This document shows positions 11,180 through 20,321 of a stretch of DNA of 64,000 bases, piece after piece; within the stretch, counting starts at the first letter, position 1, and each line of letters opens with the position of its first letter. The translations under genes were made by a program, and so were the position numbers. The notes beneath the pieces are model-generated. The model saw nothing but the letters and a program-made list of their open reading frames with translations, searched no databases and was not told the origin of the DNA. The DNA is from Gracilariopsis chorda. Its lineage: Eukaryota; Rhodophyta; Florideophyceae; Gracilariales; Gracilariaceae. Location: assembly GCA_003194525.1 (NCBI GenBank), contig NBIV01000021.1, positions 62,001 to 126,000 on the forward strand, written 5' to 3'.

Positions 11180-11629
11180 TCATGAGAGAATGGTCTTCTC
11201 CAGCAATACTGCCCTCTGTGCTCCTGCATCCTTTCGGCCGATTTGAGGACGCAGGAAGAATGAGCGAATAGCGAAGAGGAAAGAGAAAAAGAAAAGACTG
11301 AACAGTAAGAATGACTGTGGTGACAGAGCTGAAAGAAAGCTACTTGCACTTGCTTCAGTCAACTCTGGCACTATTTCTCTGAGCGCACTTATGTAGGTTT
11401 CTTTGGTTCGTATTTTGTTCATCGGCAATCAACAACAGACTATCCAGTATCCAGTTCCCTGGAACTTCATCGGGCCCGACGAAGTACAGGCGTAATGGAT
11501 ACGTGCTATTTATGGTTGCTTTGATTGTCTTAATAGATGAAACATTAGATGGATTACAATGGTTTACAAGGATTACAATGAATTCAAACGAATACTTGAT
11601 GTGTGCCGTGACACTTGCGAGGTTTGGGA
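11180..11629 (-). other. membrane-anchor-like frame downstream of the Cys-rich gene
   Basis: Immediately 3' of the Cys-rich secreted gene, on the same strand, one frame (11428 to 11180) encodes a hydrophobic segment (SFLLFSLFFFSFLFAIRSFF) followed by a basic tail. Another frame (11629 to 11355) is open before it. A GTGAGA sequence lies just before the Cys-rich stop codon. A spliced C-terminal membrane exon is therefore conceivable, but I could not find a phase-consistent acceptor. It may equally be a relic. Confidence 0.25.
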
Positions 11630-13807
11630 TCAGCAAGTCCTTATCTCACATTTTCTTGCTCTACAGCCCTTTTGCACACATGTAGCTGACTTCAAGACGT
11701 TCTTTTTCCCACAAACGTATTTCTTTTTGACAGTACGAGTACACATCTTGACGCTTTTGTTCAGGCTATCTTGTACATGTTTCGAAGTTTGCCCAGCGAG
11801 GCCTGTTTGCGGACCCACTTTACCGACTGCCTTTGCGCCTTCCATGATACATGGTTTAGACACCGTCTTCTTTTTCTCGCACGCATACTCCACAGGTATC
11901 TTAAACTTGCACAGGGCGGGACTTTCTTTGACGACTGTACATTCCTTCTGCTCCCTGTGGCACCTTTTAGGTTTCTTGCAGCTTTCTGGTAGGTTGTCCT
12001 TGCAGAAATGGGTCTTTCTTATTGTCTTCTCACATGTTCCTACTATGCAGCCATTCACACAATGTTCATTTGGAGAAAGCAATACATTGCACGGAGCTGA
12101 TACATCTTTTTGTTCGACTTGGTAGCACTTTCCGTCGTTCGGGTTATATATGACTCCTGAAGGCAATGTGGATGATGATACTCGTGCACTCACGCCAGTT
12201 GCGGCAACTCTGGAGATGGCGGTTTGGTCAAACGAGTACAGTGTTCTGCAGCTTGACTCGAGCAGCTCAAAGCAGTATCTCTTCAGTCCCGGCGAGACTG
12301 GCATATATCGCAATTGCTTACAATCGTGACACACTTGAATAGCACAGGCAGTTGAATCGAAAGTTTCCGAGAACAGTTGGCATGACATATCTGAATGGTA
12401 GCACTCCTCTTCATCAAAGAGGGAAGCGAGACAACGAACATTACTCGCAAACATGACCGCGTCTTCAAAAGGTCGTGGCGTAGGTGTTGGGGTAGGTGAA
12501 GCCGGCGCGTTCGGTGCAGGGAGCAAAACAGGTGCTGCGACTGGGTCTTCCGATCGAGGAGCAATTATGGGATCCGGGCCTCTTGGTGTAACAGTACCAC
12601 TTCCATTCGTGCCGTCTTGTTCCCTGGGAGTGTCGTTTTGTTCGCTGGGGTCACGATTCTGTTTCTGTAGCGCACCTCCAAGAGAAGAACTGTTTGCTTC
12701 ATGGGAAAGATTTGGAGGACAAGAAACTTCAACTCGACGAGTATGTGTCTTTGTGCAATGCCTTAGCCTATATTTTCCCACGCAGTTGTTGCATCTGCTG
12801 CTCCGAGATTCACACGGACCTTTGATCTTACCATAAACGCACTTTACTCCTTCGTATATTGAACACTCCTTTGGCTTGCAAAGGGCTTCAATAGGCTTTG
12901 TTTTGCACGCTTCTTTAGGAGCGCTCGCTTTCCTGCTACAGGGCATCGTTTTAGTCACAGTCCGTTTACACACTGCTGGTTCTTTCTCGACAACCTTGCA
13001 CATCGGCAGCTTCTGGCCAGGGCATGGATATTTTTCTCGAACATCCTTCGTGCATAGTCTGAAGGCTGGTGCGACCGCTTTACAACTTACCCTCTTGTTT
13101 CGCTTATTGCAATCAGCTTTGCAAGAAATCTGCCGACGTTTGCAACGCTTTGAGCGTGTCTTATTCTTGGAGACTCTCTTCTGATGGATCTTCTTTGCTG
13201 GCTTCCTCAGGGGCTTTGTGTTTCCTGTTTTGTTCGGCCTTGCTCTTGATCGTGGTTTGGTTTGCTTTCTTCGTTCTGGTTGTTTCTGACTTCTCTTCTG
13301 AATGATCTTCTTTGCTGGCTTCCTCGGGGGCTTTCTGGTTCCTGTTTTGTTCGGCCGTGCCCTTGATCGTGGTTTGGTTTGCTTTCTTCGTTCTGGTTGT
13401 TTCTGACTTCTCTTCTGAATGATCTTCTTTGCTGGCTTCCTCGGGGGCTTTCTGGTTCCTGTTTTGTTCGGCCGTGCTCTTGATCGTGGTTTGGTTTGCT
13501 TTTTTATATTTGCCTTTTTCTTGCCACTCCTCTTGCCTTTCCTCTTGCCCTTCCTCTTGCCTCGCTTTTTACGCACAGTGGTCTCATCCAGGTCCAGGGA
13601 GGACTGACGGGACGTCTGGGAAGCATTATTAGAAACGATCCATGATATTTGGAAATCCCGGCGGCTATGGATTGTTGATGATAATGGGAATTGATCTCTC
13701 GTTTGAATATCTTGGCTATTGCCCAGTGCCGGAGGAGATGCGGTATACGCAGCTGCAAAGAAGTAGAGGCTGAAGAAAAGAAGAGTAGTCGCAAAGTGAG
13801 AATTCAT
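11630..13807 (-). CDS. secreted Lys/Arg-rich, Cys-rich protein with 39-residue repeats
   Basis: 725 residues. The ATG at 13807 is chosen because it gives a clean signal peptide (NSHFATTLLFFSLYFFAAA). Then come an extremely basic region (KRKGKRKGKRSGKKK) and three near-identical 39-residue repeats (about 103-219) of the type KQTKPRSRARPNKTG...RKPAKKI. A first Cys-rich domain spans about 222-363, a Ser/Pro/Thr linker about 370-450, and a second Cys-rich domain about 459-725. Both Cys domains contain the same pattern, xCxVVExxPAxCK...C, so they are probably an internal duplication. No known family is recognised. A polycationic secreted protein in an alga with sulphated galactan walls could bind the matrix; that role is inference. 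The gene stands alone in AT-richer DNA. Confidence 0.75.
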   Translation of the reverse strand: MNSHFATTLLFFSLYFFAAAYTASPPALGNSQDIQTRDQFPLSSTIHSRRDFQISWIVSNNASQTSRQSSLDLDETTVRKKRGKRKGKRKGKRSGKKKANIKKQTKPRSRARPNKTGTRKPPRKPAKKIIQKRSQKQPERRKQTKPRSRARPNKTGTRKPPRKPAKKIIQKRSQKQPERRKQTKPRSRARPNKTGNTKPLRKPAKKIHQKRVSKNKTRSKRCKRRQISCKADCNKRNKRVSCKAVAPAFRLCTKDVREKYPCPGQKLPMCKVVEKEPAVCKRTVTKTMPCSRKASAPKEACKTKPIEALCKPKECSIYEGVKCVYGKIKGPCESRSSRCNNCVGKYRLRHCTKTHTRRVEVSCPPNLSHEANSSSLGGALQKQNRDPSEQNDTPREQDGTNGSGTVTPRGPDPIIAPRSEDPVAAPVLLPAPNAPASPTPTPTPRPFEDAVMFASNVRCLASLFDEEECYHSDMSCQLFSETFDSTACAIQVCHDCKQLRYMPVSPGLKRYCFELLESSCRTLYSFDQTAISRVAATGVSARVSSSTLPSGVIYNPNDGKCYQVEQKDVSAPCNVLLSPNEHCVNGCIVGTCEKTIRKTHFCKDNLPESCKKPKRCHREQKECTVVKESPALCKFKIPVEYACEKKKTVSKPCIMEGAKAVGKVGPQTGLAGQTSKHVQDSLNKSVKMCTRTVKKKYVCGKKNVLKSATCVQKGCRARKCEIRTC
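13150..13510. repeat. 117-bp coding minisatellite, three copies
   Basis: Three tandem copies of a 117-bp (39-codon) unit lie inside the Cys-rich secreted gene. The same GATCGTGGTTTGGTTTGC block recurs at about 13248, 13365 and 13482. The two 5'-most coding copies are nearly identical at DNA level, which suggests recent expansion or gene conversion. Confidence 0.9.
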
Positions 13808-14063
13808 CTTTGCAGACAGAACCCTGCGCTTAAAGACGGGGTACCCTGCTGAGAAGCAATCCGGGGCAATACGGGGAGTGAATCTCAAGTCACACTTTGC
13901 TGGTTAAGTCATGGTTTGAGCCCTGAATTTAGTCGAGGTGAAGCAGCATGAGGCATTCGAGATCGAGCTTAACGAGCGTCTGAGAATTTGAGTCACGTCC
14001 GCTCGCGACTGTTCGTGGAGTGGAATAAACTCAACAACAAAATAAAAAGACAAACAAGAGGGT

Positions 14064-14636
14064 GTGTAGAGTTTCAGTAATTTGGGAAGACACCACTCTT
14101 TTAAAGTCACGACGCACTTGACAGATACATCATTTGCTTCGACGGATATTTCAAGTTCATTCACGGTGAACTTGAAAGAGGAACAATCCTTGATGCTGAT
14201 GATCGTCGACCTTCAACAATGCCATTCACAAATATCCATCACGAAAGTTTTCAGAGGTAACGATACCTTGCAGGAACAATGTACCACGGTCCCATTCGGC
14301 AAAGGCTACGTCTTCGCCGAGGGCACATGCATTTTTCCACTGGTGATGATGCGAATCAGATCCATGTGGACCAGCTATCAGGTCTGTGTGGGGTATCATA
14401 GCCGACGCAAAGAAGGGCACAGAGGTACGCTGGACTGTACCCGTATTCACAAACGTGGAGGAGCGAGTCCGCGCACGAACAACGACAACAACGACAACGG
14501 CGACGACGACGACAACAACAAGATCATTATTGCCGGGGTCGTGTATTCCTGTGGGTATAGTGCCCATATCTGAAGCTCATCGGGCTCCACGGAAGAATTT
14601 CGGGCACCTTAGGCATGCCTTGGCGGCAACGTAGAA
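14064..14636 (+). pseudogene. broken extracellular-type coding relic with Thr-rich linker
   Basis: One plus-strand frame (about 14064-14345) reads a protein-like stretch with TVNLKEEQSLMLMIVDLQQC and PFGKGYVFAEGTCIF. The next frame (14350-14636) takes over with CESDPCGPAIRSVWGIIADA and VRWTVPVFTNVEE, then a poly-Thr run from an ACA/ACG microsatellite (about 14477-14521). The one-base frame change near 14345 and the two stops just before the second block suggest a disabled gene. No family is recognised. Confidence 0.33.
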
Positions 14637-15209
14637 GTCTTCTCCGTCAGTTTCGCAGAGTGTAGTTATGTGGAAACAGACTAAAGCACATACCTCTTGC
14701 ATGTCTTGTGCAAGAGGCTCTAGTTGACTTATTCTTTCCCAATGTCTCGGTAGAACTCTGCTTTTCACGAAAATCACCCCTGTGCTTACTCCTCAGTAGC
14801 AGGGTACAAACGGTGCCATCGGTACAAAGGTACCCTTCGGTATAACTTTAAGGGTAGAATTGCTAACCTTTGTATCCTACCCTTGGTACAGCGGTGAGAT
14901 TTCAAACCCGAAAGCCCAGCGAGCAACTGAGTGCTCCCTCCGTCAACCGACCAATCCATTTTGCTCAAATCTCGGCTGTTGGGCTTCCCAGTGCAAGGCA
15001 CTGAAGGCCGGTTCTTCAAAAATTGGAGCTTGCTCATTTAAAAAAAACATGCAAAACTTGCATGCGACTTGGATATGTCCTCCGACATCTCGGGCGGGCA
15101 TGCTTCTTCCACCTGCAAGCACGGAGTTCAACCCTCATTCTGCACCCATTGCCGCTTGGTCCAACCGCATGCGCATGCTCCCTTACTCCGCGCGGAGCTT
15201 ATTTCACGA
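14637..15209. other. 5' flank of the BSD2-like gene
   Basis: Contains several GGTAC/GTACC-containing blocks (14805-14890), including GGTACAAAGG at 14821-14832 and its near inverse ACCTTTGTATCC near 14867-14878. No gene can be supported here. An upstream exon of the zinc-finger gene cannot be excluded. Confidence 0.35.
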
Positions 15210-15940
15210 ATGCCACCGAGGGCCCGCATCCCATACGCAGTGAACGGCCGTCACACAATGTCTTCGCGGAGACGAGCAAGGAATGCACAGCGGGCATTTT
15301 GTGCGCCGTGGGTAGCCTCCTGGACACCATTAGTGCAAACAGCTATATGCGCTCGAGAGCCAGCTCTTGGACTTGGATATGATCTGTCTGTGCTTCCTGT
15401 GGGTAGTATCATAGCGGCTGGTGGTAAGCTGGATCCCTACTTACGTTCATCGGCATGTGATCTCGAACCGAGTCAGAGATATGACAGGCTGTTGACAATA
15501 CTAACTCTATGTTTCCCCGCCGAACTGCACGTTGCTCAATGTGCTTGACAGTTTCGATTGGTATCCTGGGCGCAACTTTCGAGAATATGCTCAACGTGCT
15601 GTACAACCATAACAGAGTTGTACGTGATCATACTCCTTTTGCGACGCGAGCGATCTCAGAAGTTGTTAACCTTTCAAGCCTGACACCTGTTGAATTCAAA
15701 CCTGTTGAAACTGATCAAACCGCTCAGCGAGATTCTTCTGATGATGAGCTTTGTCCAAATTGTTCTGGATTTGGAACCGTGCGATGCGAAGTTTGCAATT
15801 CTCGTGGCGCCGTTTTCGTTGGCGGTACATCCTTTCAGCGCGTTTGTCCGGCATGTAATGGGAAGAAACGTGAGAAGTGCAGAAGATGTGCGGGTAGTGG
15901 CAAAACTGGAATGAAGAAGTCCATGGTCGTAGATGATTAA
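15210..15940 (+). CDS. DnaJ-type zinc-finger protein, BSD2-like (one intron)
   Basis: The coding sequence is best read as exon 1 (15210 or 15258 to 15423) joined to exon 2 (15552-15940). It gives about 184-200 residues. The junction creates a continuous hydrophobic helix, SIIAAG/VSIGILGATF. The C-terminal half has four CxxC pairs (CPNC, CEVC, CPAC, CRRC) with Gly-rich spacing, as in the cysteine-rich domain of DnaJ and of BSD2-type plastid Rubisco-assembly chaperones. No J domain is present. The Arg/Ser/Ala-rich N-terminus (MSSRRRARNAQRAF) resembles a transit peptide. A chaperone or redox role in the plastid is inferred from the family. The exact start is uncertain, because two in-frame ATGs (15210, 15258) exist and a further 5' exon is possible. 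Confidence 0.65.
15424..15551 (+). other. spliceosomal intron in the BSD2-like gene
   Basis: The donor is GTAAGC at 15424, a perfect TACTAAC branch site lies near 15500-15506, and the acceptor is CTTGACAG ending at 15551. Its 128 bases are not a multiple of three. Removal keeps the frame of the zinc-finger exon, which supports the call. Confidence 0.75.
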
Positions 15941-16333
15941 GCTTAGTTCATGAGCGAGAAAGGGCTTGAGAATCCCAGTTTGTACCATACCACTACATCG
16001 TCATCACAGGTCGTTCCGTCAAGGCGAACCCCACCACATAACGCAAACCGTACACATTACTCAGACGTATAGAGTCGAGGATGCTTTGGTATGGCGCGAT
16101 TTGCAACACACTCCAGCATACGTCAGAAAACAGGGACAAACAAGTGTTTCTCTTTTGCTTTCCTATCAGCATCGTGGAACATGCAAGGAGATACATAGGC
16201 AAAAGTTACAAGTAGGATAGAAGAGAATTGCACTGTGTTTGTGTCTGTTTTGAAGCACAAAGGAGAAGCGCCGCTATCTGATGGCAACCGCTCTAGAAAC
16301 AAAAATCGCTTGCGCAACACAGCAATGAAGGCG
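15941..16333. other. 3' flanks of convergent genes
   Basis: Lies between the BSD2-like gene (+) and the glucan phosphatase (-), which converge here. I see only untranslated sequence. Confidence 0.5.
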
Positions 16334-17929
16334 TCAGTATGGATGCTTTAGCACCTCACGCAATACCGGTACATTAGGTACAGCTACTTTCCGATACTTC
16401 TTGACGTGCGCAACCGCATCTTCAAGACCCATGCCCTTGACCCAACACAGATAAGCAACTGCACAAGCTGGAGCCCTCCCCATGCCAGCGGTGCAGTGAA
16501 TGTACACCTTACGCCCTTCTTTTAGCAAAACATCCAGGGCGTGCGTCGCACCGTTGAGCTTTTCTCTGAGTGAGTCGCGATCAAAGTCACGGATTTGGAA
16601 GCGAACAACTTTTATATCGTGATGTTTGTAGCGCTCTAGAAGAAGCGACCACTGGATGGCGCGATGTTCAAAGTCCTCATCAGTCTGCAAATTGAATACG
16701 GCCGTAACGCCAGCGCGTGCCATCTTCTCAATGTCATCCAAGCTCTGCGGGTACGGGCCGATGAACATGTTGGGCGGCACGAGATCAAACATTAGGTCAG
16801 ACACAAAATTAACGTCTCGCAAGATGCGCTCGCTGTTGACGGCGGCTTCGTCCGCATCAAACTGCGCGCGGCGATTCGGCTCGCGTTCCCAGAGTTCGTG
16901 CTTGGAGACGGTATCGACAAGAATGTAGCGATATGAAAAAGGTTGAACATCCGGCTTGACCCATACAGAGAGATGCCATTTACGGCCCTTGACGTCGGTT
17001 TCGAGCATCTCCACCGGGCCAAGTTGCATGGGGATAGGTCCAGGTTTGAACCAGGCTCCAATTTGCGGGAGATCACCAGTGATGTGCATGATATCAGCGT
17101 TTTTTGCCGGGTAGTAAATGCTGAAGTCCAGTCTGATGCATTCCCAGCGATCATCCCAGACGCGGTCGGGCAGTTTAGCCGATGGCAAGGCAACTCTATT
17201 AGGGCCGTGTTCCCAGCGTCGAGAAGCATCACTGCGACGCGTTAAGTACTTGTATTCGAAACGATGGTTGAGACGATTGCGCTGGATTTGGATGGTGAGC
17301 TCGAAAAGGTTGGCTGAAACAGGTCTCATGGGAGGGGAGTGCATTTTATTCCACACACCTAGCTCAGGAATACTGCCGACGACATAGAGGTTCTCATTGT
17401 CGACGACGCGACACTCGACTCGAAAGACAAGCGATTCGAGGTCATCTGGGGTTTGGACGCCGTTCTGGGCGCCGGCGGCGACGCGAGCGGCGGCGATGGA
17501 GAGGGGGTCGGAGACGGGGAGACCGCGTGCGGGATTTCGTGCGGGCGTAGGGGGTGGACTGGCGGCGAGGGCGGAGGGATGGGGATGGATATGGCCGTTG
17601 GAGGCTCGTTGTGGAATGAAGTGGTCGGAGGAAAGACCCCACTGGAGGTCGAGGGTGTAGTTGGGCTGGGGGTTGAGGGGGAGAAGGGCGACGTGGTTTG
17701 CGCCAGGTTCCCATTGGAAGGTACCATCAGCGGTGCGGACGCAGAACTTGAACTCGAAGCGGGAGGGGGCATGGAAGGAGGGTATGGGAACGGGGACGGT
17801 CCAGAAGTGGTTACTTGTCCATTCGCAGACAGGTGCTGCATTTGGGTCCCATTGTCCGAGCGATTGGGAGCTGCCAACGAGAAGGAGGCAATCACCGTAG
17901 GGGAGACGTCTTTGGAGTCGGAAACGCAT
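16334..17929 (-). CDS. glucan (starch) phosphatase: three CBM20 domains plus dual-specificity phosphatase
   Basis: 531 residues. The ATG at 17929 (MRFRLQRR) starts directly on the first CBM20 strand. CBM20 domains are seen at about 1-97, 167-266 and 268-358, each with the family pattern (VGSSQSLGQW, VGSIPELGVW, TGDLPQIGAW) and later WE.G.N or WE.E.N. The phosphatase domain spans about 375-531. It has the P-loop HCTAGMGRAPA (Cys479) and the upstream loop IRDFDRDSLR, which supplies the acid aspartate. It should remove phosphate from starch-like glucan in the cytosol, as laforin and SEX4 do. CBM20 placed before the phosphatase is laforin-like, but the catalytic loop is SEX4-like. Three CBM20s is more than the single one in vertebrate laforin. 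It starts 232 bases downstream of the BED-finger gene on the same strand. Confidence 0.9.
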   Translation of the reverse strand: MRFRLQRRLPYGDCLLLVGSSQSLGQWDPNAAPVCEWTSNHFWTVPVPIPSFHAPSRFEFKFCVRTADGTFQWEPGANHVALLPLNPQPNYTLDLQWGLSSDHFIPQRASNGHIHPHPSALAASPPPTPARNPARGLPVSDPLSIAAARVAAGAQNGVQTPDDLESLVFRVECRVVDNENLYVVGSIPELGVWNKMHSPPMRPVSANLFELTIQIQRNRLNHRFEYKYLTRRSDASRRWEHGPNRVALPSAKLPDRVWDDRWECIRLDFSIYYPAKNADIMHITGDLPQIGAWFKPGPIPMQLGPVEMLETDVKGRKWHLSVWVKPDVQPFSYRYILVDTVSKHELWEREPNRRAQFDADEAAVNSERILRDVNFVSDLMFDLVPPNMFIGPYPQSLDDIEKMARAGVTAVFNLQTDEDFEHRAIQWSLLLERYKHHDIKVVRFQIRDFDRDSLREKLNGATHALDVLLKEGRKVYIHCTAGMGRAPACAVAYLCWVKGMGLEDAVAHVKKYRKVAVPNVPVLREVLKHPY

Positions 17930-18161
17930 GATGTGTGGGTTGTGCGGATTGCACAGGCGCAGCGGGTGAAGTTTCGGAAGGGAGTGGGGAGCAGATGATG
18001 ACACGCGTGGCAAAAGGCGGGCGCGAAGAGCAAAGAAGCGGAGCGAAGCGGAGCGAAGCGAAGCGAAAGAGGAGTTGAGTGGCGAAGCGCAAGTTGCGCA
18101 AGTATGTAGATATCTTGCAGCTGCCAATGAGCAACGGCGCCAAATACAGTATATCTCTGTA
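17930..18161 (-). promoter_or_regulatory. promoter region of the glucan phosphatase
   Basis: Contains a purine-rich (GCGAAGCGGA)-type repeat at about 18030-18070, the 11-mer GCGAAGCGCAA at 18082-18092, and a CCAAT on the plus strand at 18124-18128. The same 11-mer (or its complement) lies upstream of two other genes in the window. Function is inferred. Confidence 0.4.
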
Positions 18162-20321
18162 TCACACGCCCATGGGCGCCGCAGTCTCTCCGCCTCCGCC
18201 CACGTCGCCGTCCACGTTCGCAGCTCCCACCGCCACCGCCGCCGCCGCCATCGCCGCCCCATCGATCTCGCCCACGCCCTCCGTCACCGCCGCCACCGCC
18301 ACCGCCGCCGCCGCCGCCGCTGCCGCAGCCGCCGCCGCCGTCGTCGCGGCCACCATCTCGCCTTCTCCGCCCACCATCTGCACCGCCACGCTCGGCGCAG
18401 CCATGGCCTGCATCTCCTGTTCCGCCAGCTGCGCCTCTTCCACACCCGCCGCGGCAGCCGCGCTATCGCCCTCCGCTTCCCCCCCGCCATCCACGCGTCC
18501 GTCCATCGTGAAGCCTTCCTTCACGTCGGGCACAACCGCGGCGGCGCGCTCCATCTCCGACACGCGTCGCTCAAAGTCGTCGCCCAGCGTGCATCCCAGA
18601 AGTCGCATTCCCGCGCTGTCGCTCCTCCGAAGCCGCTTCACGCTGATTGCCTCCCCCATCAACTCGCTCTCCACGTTCACCAGCTGCCACTCCTCCGCGC
18701 ATACCGCGAACAGCACCGTTGCCAGCTCGCTCCCGTCCCATCGATACGACACGCGTTCCATCTCCACGTTGGCGCGCGCCTTGCTCAACAGCTTTCTCAC
18801 CGCCTCAGCACTCTCCTCGATCTCCACGCGGAACACCGTCTGCGTCTTCCCCGCATCCATACTACCTGCGCGCCACTCCACCATATCCACCTCATCACCG
18901 TCCGACCCCGAAATATCGTTCACCCCAAACCCACGTGCAGCCAGCTCACTGATCAACCCTTCCTTGCTCTTCTCGGCGTCCAACATGAATCCAACAATCA
19001 CAGGCCACTCGCCAACATACCTCACCCTGCTCACATGAAACGAATCCAACTCTCTCATCAGCTCCTCAACCGAGCATCCATTCTCCCGCTGCGAAACCTC
19101 AAACAGACATTGCTTGCTATCAACCCTCTCAGCCAGATCAGCAACGCGTCTCATCTGCGCAAAGTCGCTCAGAGGCCAGTCTGTCACACACAGCACTCGT
19201 TCGTGCTCAAGCGCTTGATCCTTGCAGTAGCGAATGGCACCCGCCACTGCTAGTGCACCCTCCGGTTGTAGCATGGCGTCACAGTCATTGAACACCGCTT
19301 TCACAGCGGCGCACATTTCAGCACGAGTCACCCGCACCACGTCATTAACAAACGCCCTCCAGTCCTCACTCATGCGCACGCCTTGTACCACCACCGCAAT
19401 CAGCTTGACACCTTGTCCGAGTCTGTGCAGAATGGCGGCCAGAGCTGCAAACAATGGCGCATTTCCAGCTCTAACAAAAATAGCGTGCGCATGTGCACAC
19501 TGTTGCAGAATTTCCAGCCCCAGAGTTGCGTAGCCCGCCACGGCGTGATCCACACCGGCGCTCAGGTCAGCGGCCACATCAACCAACGTGCGGTTCTGAT
19601 CAGCGGCCAATGTTTGTGCCAGTTGTACGCCATCGTCGAGCGCAAAGTGGAGCTTTGCATCGGCGGCGGTGAAGTGTCGTCGTCTGGCAGGCGACGTATT
19701 GCGTTTGAGAAGTGCGGCACAAGGCTTTCCATGCTGCTGTGCGGCTATTGCCACGGAGAGCGCATCGGCGCCTCTGCACATCACGCCGCCCTTGGCTATG
19801 GGCGTGTTGGAAATGTAGTTGTAGGCGGCGCGAAATACTGAGGAACCTCCCTTCTGCAGATCCTCCCTCTTGACGAAGAGCGAGCAGGACGTTTGATGCG
19901 AGAGAAACTCCATGGGCTGGCATGGCGTTCGCAAAGCTGAGCGGAAGGTGGATGAGATCACGGCGGTCTCCAACAGGATGTCGGTGGTTTGAAACGGCTT
20001 CGGCGCTACGGGGGCTACGGGCGGCGGCACGAGCGGAGTTATGCGAGGGTTTCCAGAAAGTTTGGGACGCTTTTGACGCGGTTGAGTACCGGCGCTGAAC
20101 TTGCCATACTCTTCAGCATGGCGACGTCGCATGTGTTGAATGAAGTTACTCGTCACATTGCGCTGTCCCTTGATGGTGGCGCCGCAATGTCGACAAGCGG
20201 CCTCGACATAGCCGTGCGCCTGGTCCACCTTGTACGTGGAGACGTCAAAGTGCTCGAGGATGATACGCGGCGGCTTGACGGGCGGTAATACGCGCTGTTT
20301 GGGCGTCAACGACGCGGTCAT
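18162..20321 (-). CDS. BED zinc finger fused to inactive threonine-deaminase-like protein with two ACT-like domains
   Basis: 719 residues from the ATG at 20321; a more upstream in-frame ATG lacks any domain. Residues 21-75 form a BED-type finger (C43-x2-C46-x16-H63-x5-H69). A basic linker (RQKRPKL) follows. Residues 115-380 match biosynthetic threonine deaminase (IlvA): KREDLQ at 151-156, LGLEILQQ near 267, CAAVKAVFNDCDAMLQPEGA near 337. The PLP-binding lysine is Val162 (SSVFRAAY where IlvA has SFKLRGAY). The SAGNHAQG loop is CRGADALS, and the Gly-rich phosphate loop is RAGNAPL. Catalysis is therefore unlikely. Residues 402-580 match the paired ACT-like regulatory domains (RGFGVNDIS). An Ala-rich tail from a GCC microsatellite ends the protein. 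A DNA-binding, amino-acid-sensing role is an inference. Confidence 0.85.
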   Translation of the reverse strand: MTASLTPKQRVLPPVKPPRIILEHFDVSTYKVDQAHGYVEAACRHCGATIKGQRNVTSNFIQHMRRRHAEEYGKFSAGTQPRQKRPKLSGNPRITPLVPPPVAPVAPKPFQTTDILLETAVISSTFRSALRTPCQPMEFLSHQTSCSLFVKREDLQKGGSSVFRAAYNYISNTPIAKGGVMCRGADALSVAIAAQQHGKPCAALLKRNTSPARRRHFTAADAKLHFALDDGVQLAQTLAADQNRTLVDVAADLSAGVDHAVAGYATLGLEILQQCAHAHAIFVRAGNAPLFAALAAILHRLGQGVKLIAVVVQGVRMSEDWRAFVNDVVRVTRAEMCAAVKAVFNDCDAMLQPEGALAVAGAIRYCKDQALEHERVLCVTDWPLSDFAQMRRVADLAERVDSKQCLFEVSQRENGCSVEELMRELDSFHVSRVRYVGEWPVIVGFMLDAEKSKEGLISELAARGFGVNDISGSDGDEVDMVEWRAGSMDAGKTQTVFRVEIEESAEAVRKLLSKARANVEMERVSYRWDGSELATVLFAVCAEEWQLVNVESELMGEAISVKRLRRSDSAGMRLLGCTLGDDFERRVSEMERAAAVVPDVKEGFTMDGRVDGGGEAEGDSAAAAAGVEEAQLAEQEMQAMAAPSVAVQMVGGEGEMVAATTAAAAAAAAAAAAVAVAAVTEGVGEIDGAAMAAAAVAVGAANVDGDVGGGGETAAPMGV

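Noticed and set aside
18079-19253. Long plus-strand frames opposite the BED-finger gene
   Set aside because: They mirror the minus-strand gene and show only His/Arg/Ala-rich or Thr/Ser-rich low complexity; the minus strand carries the recognisable domains.
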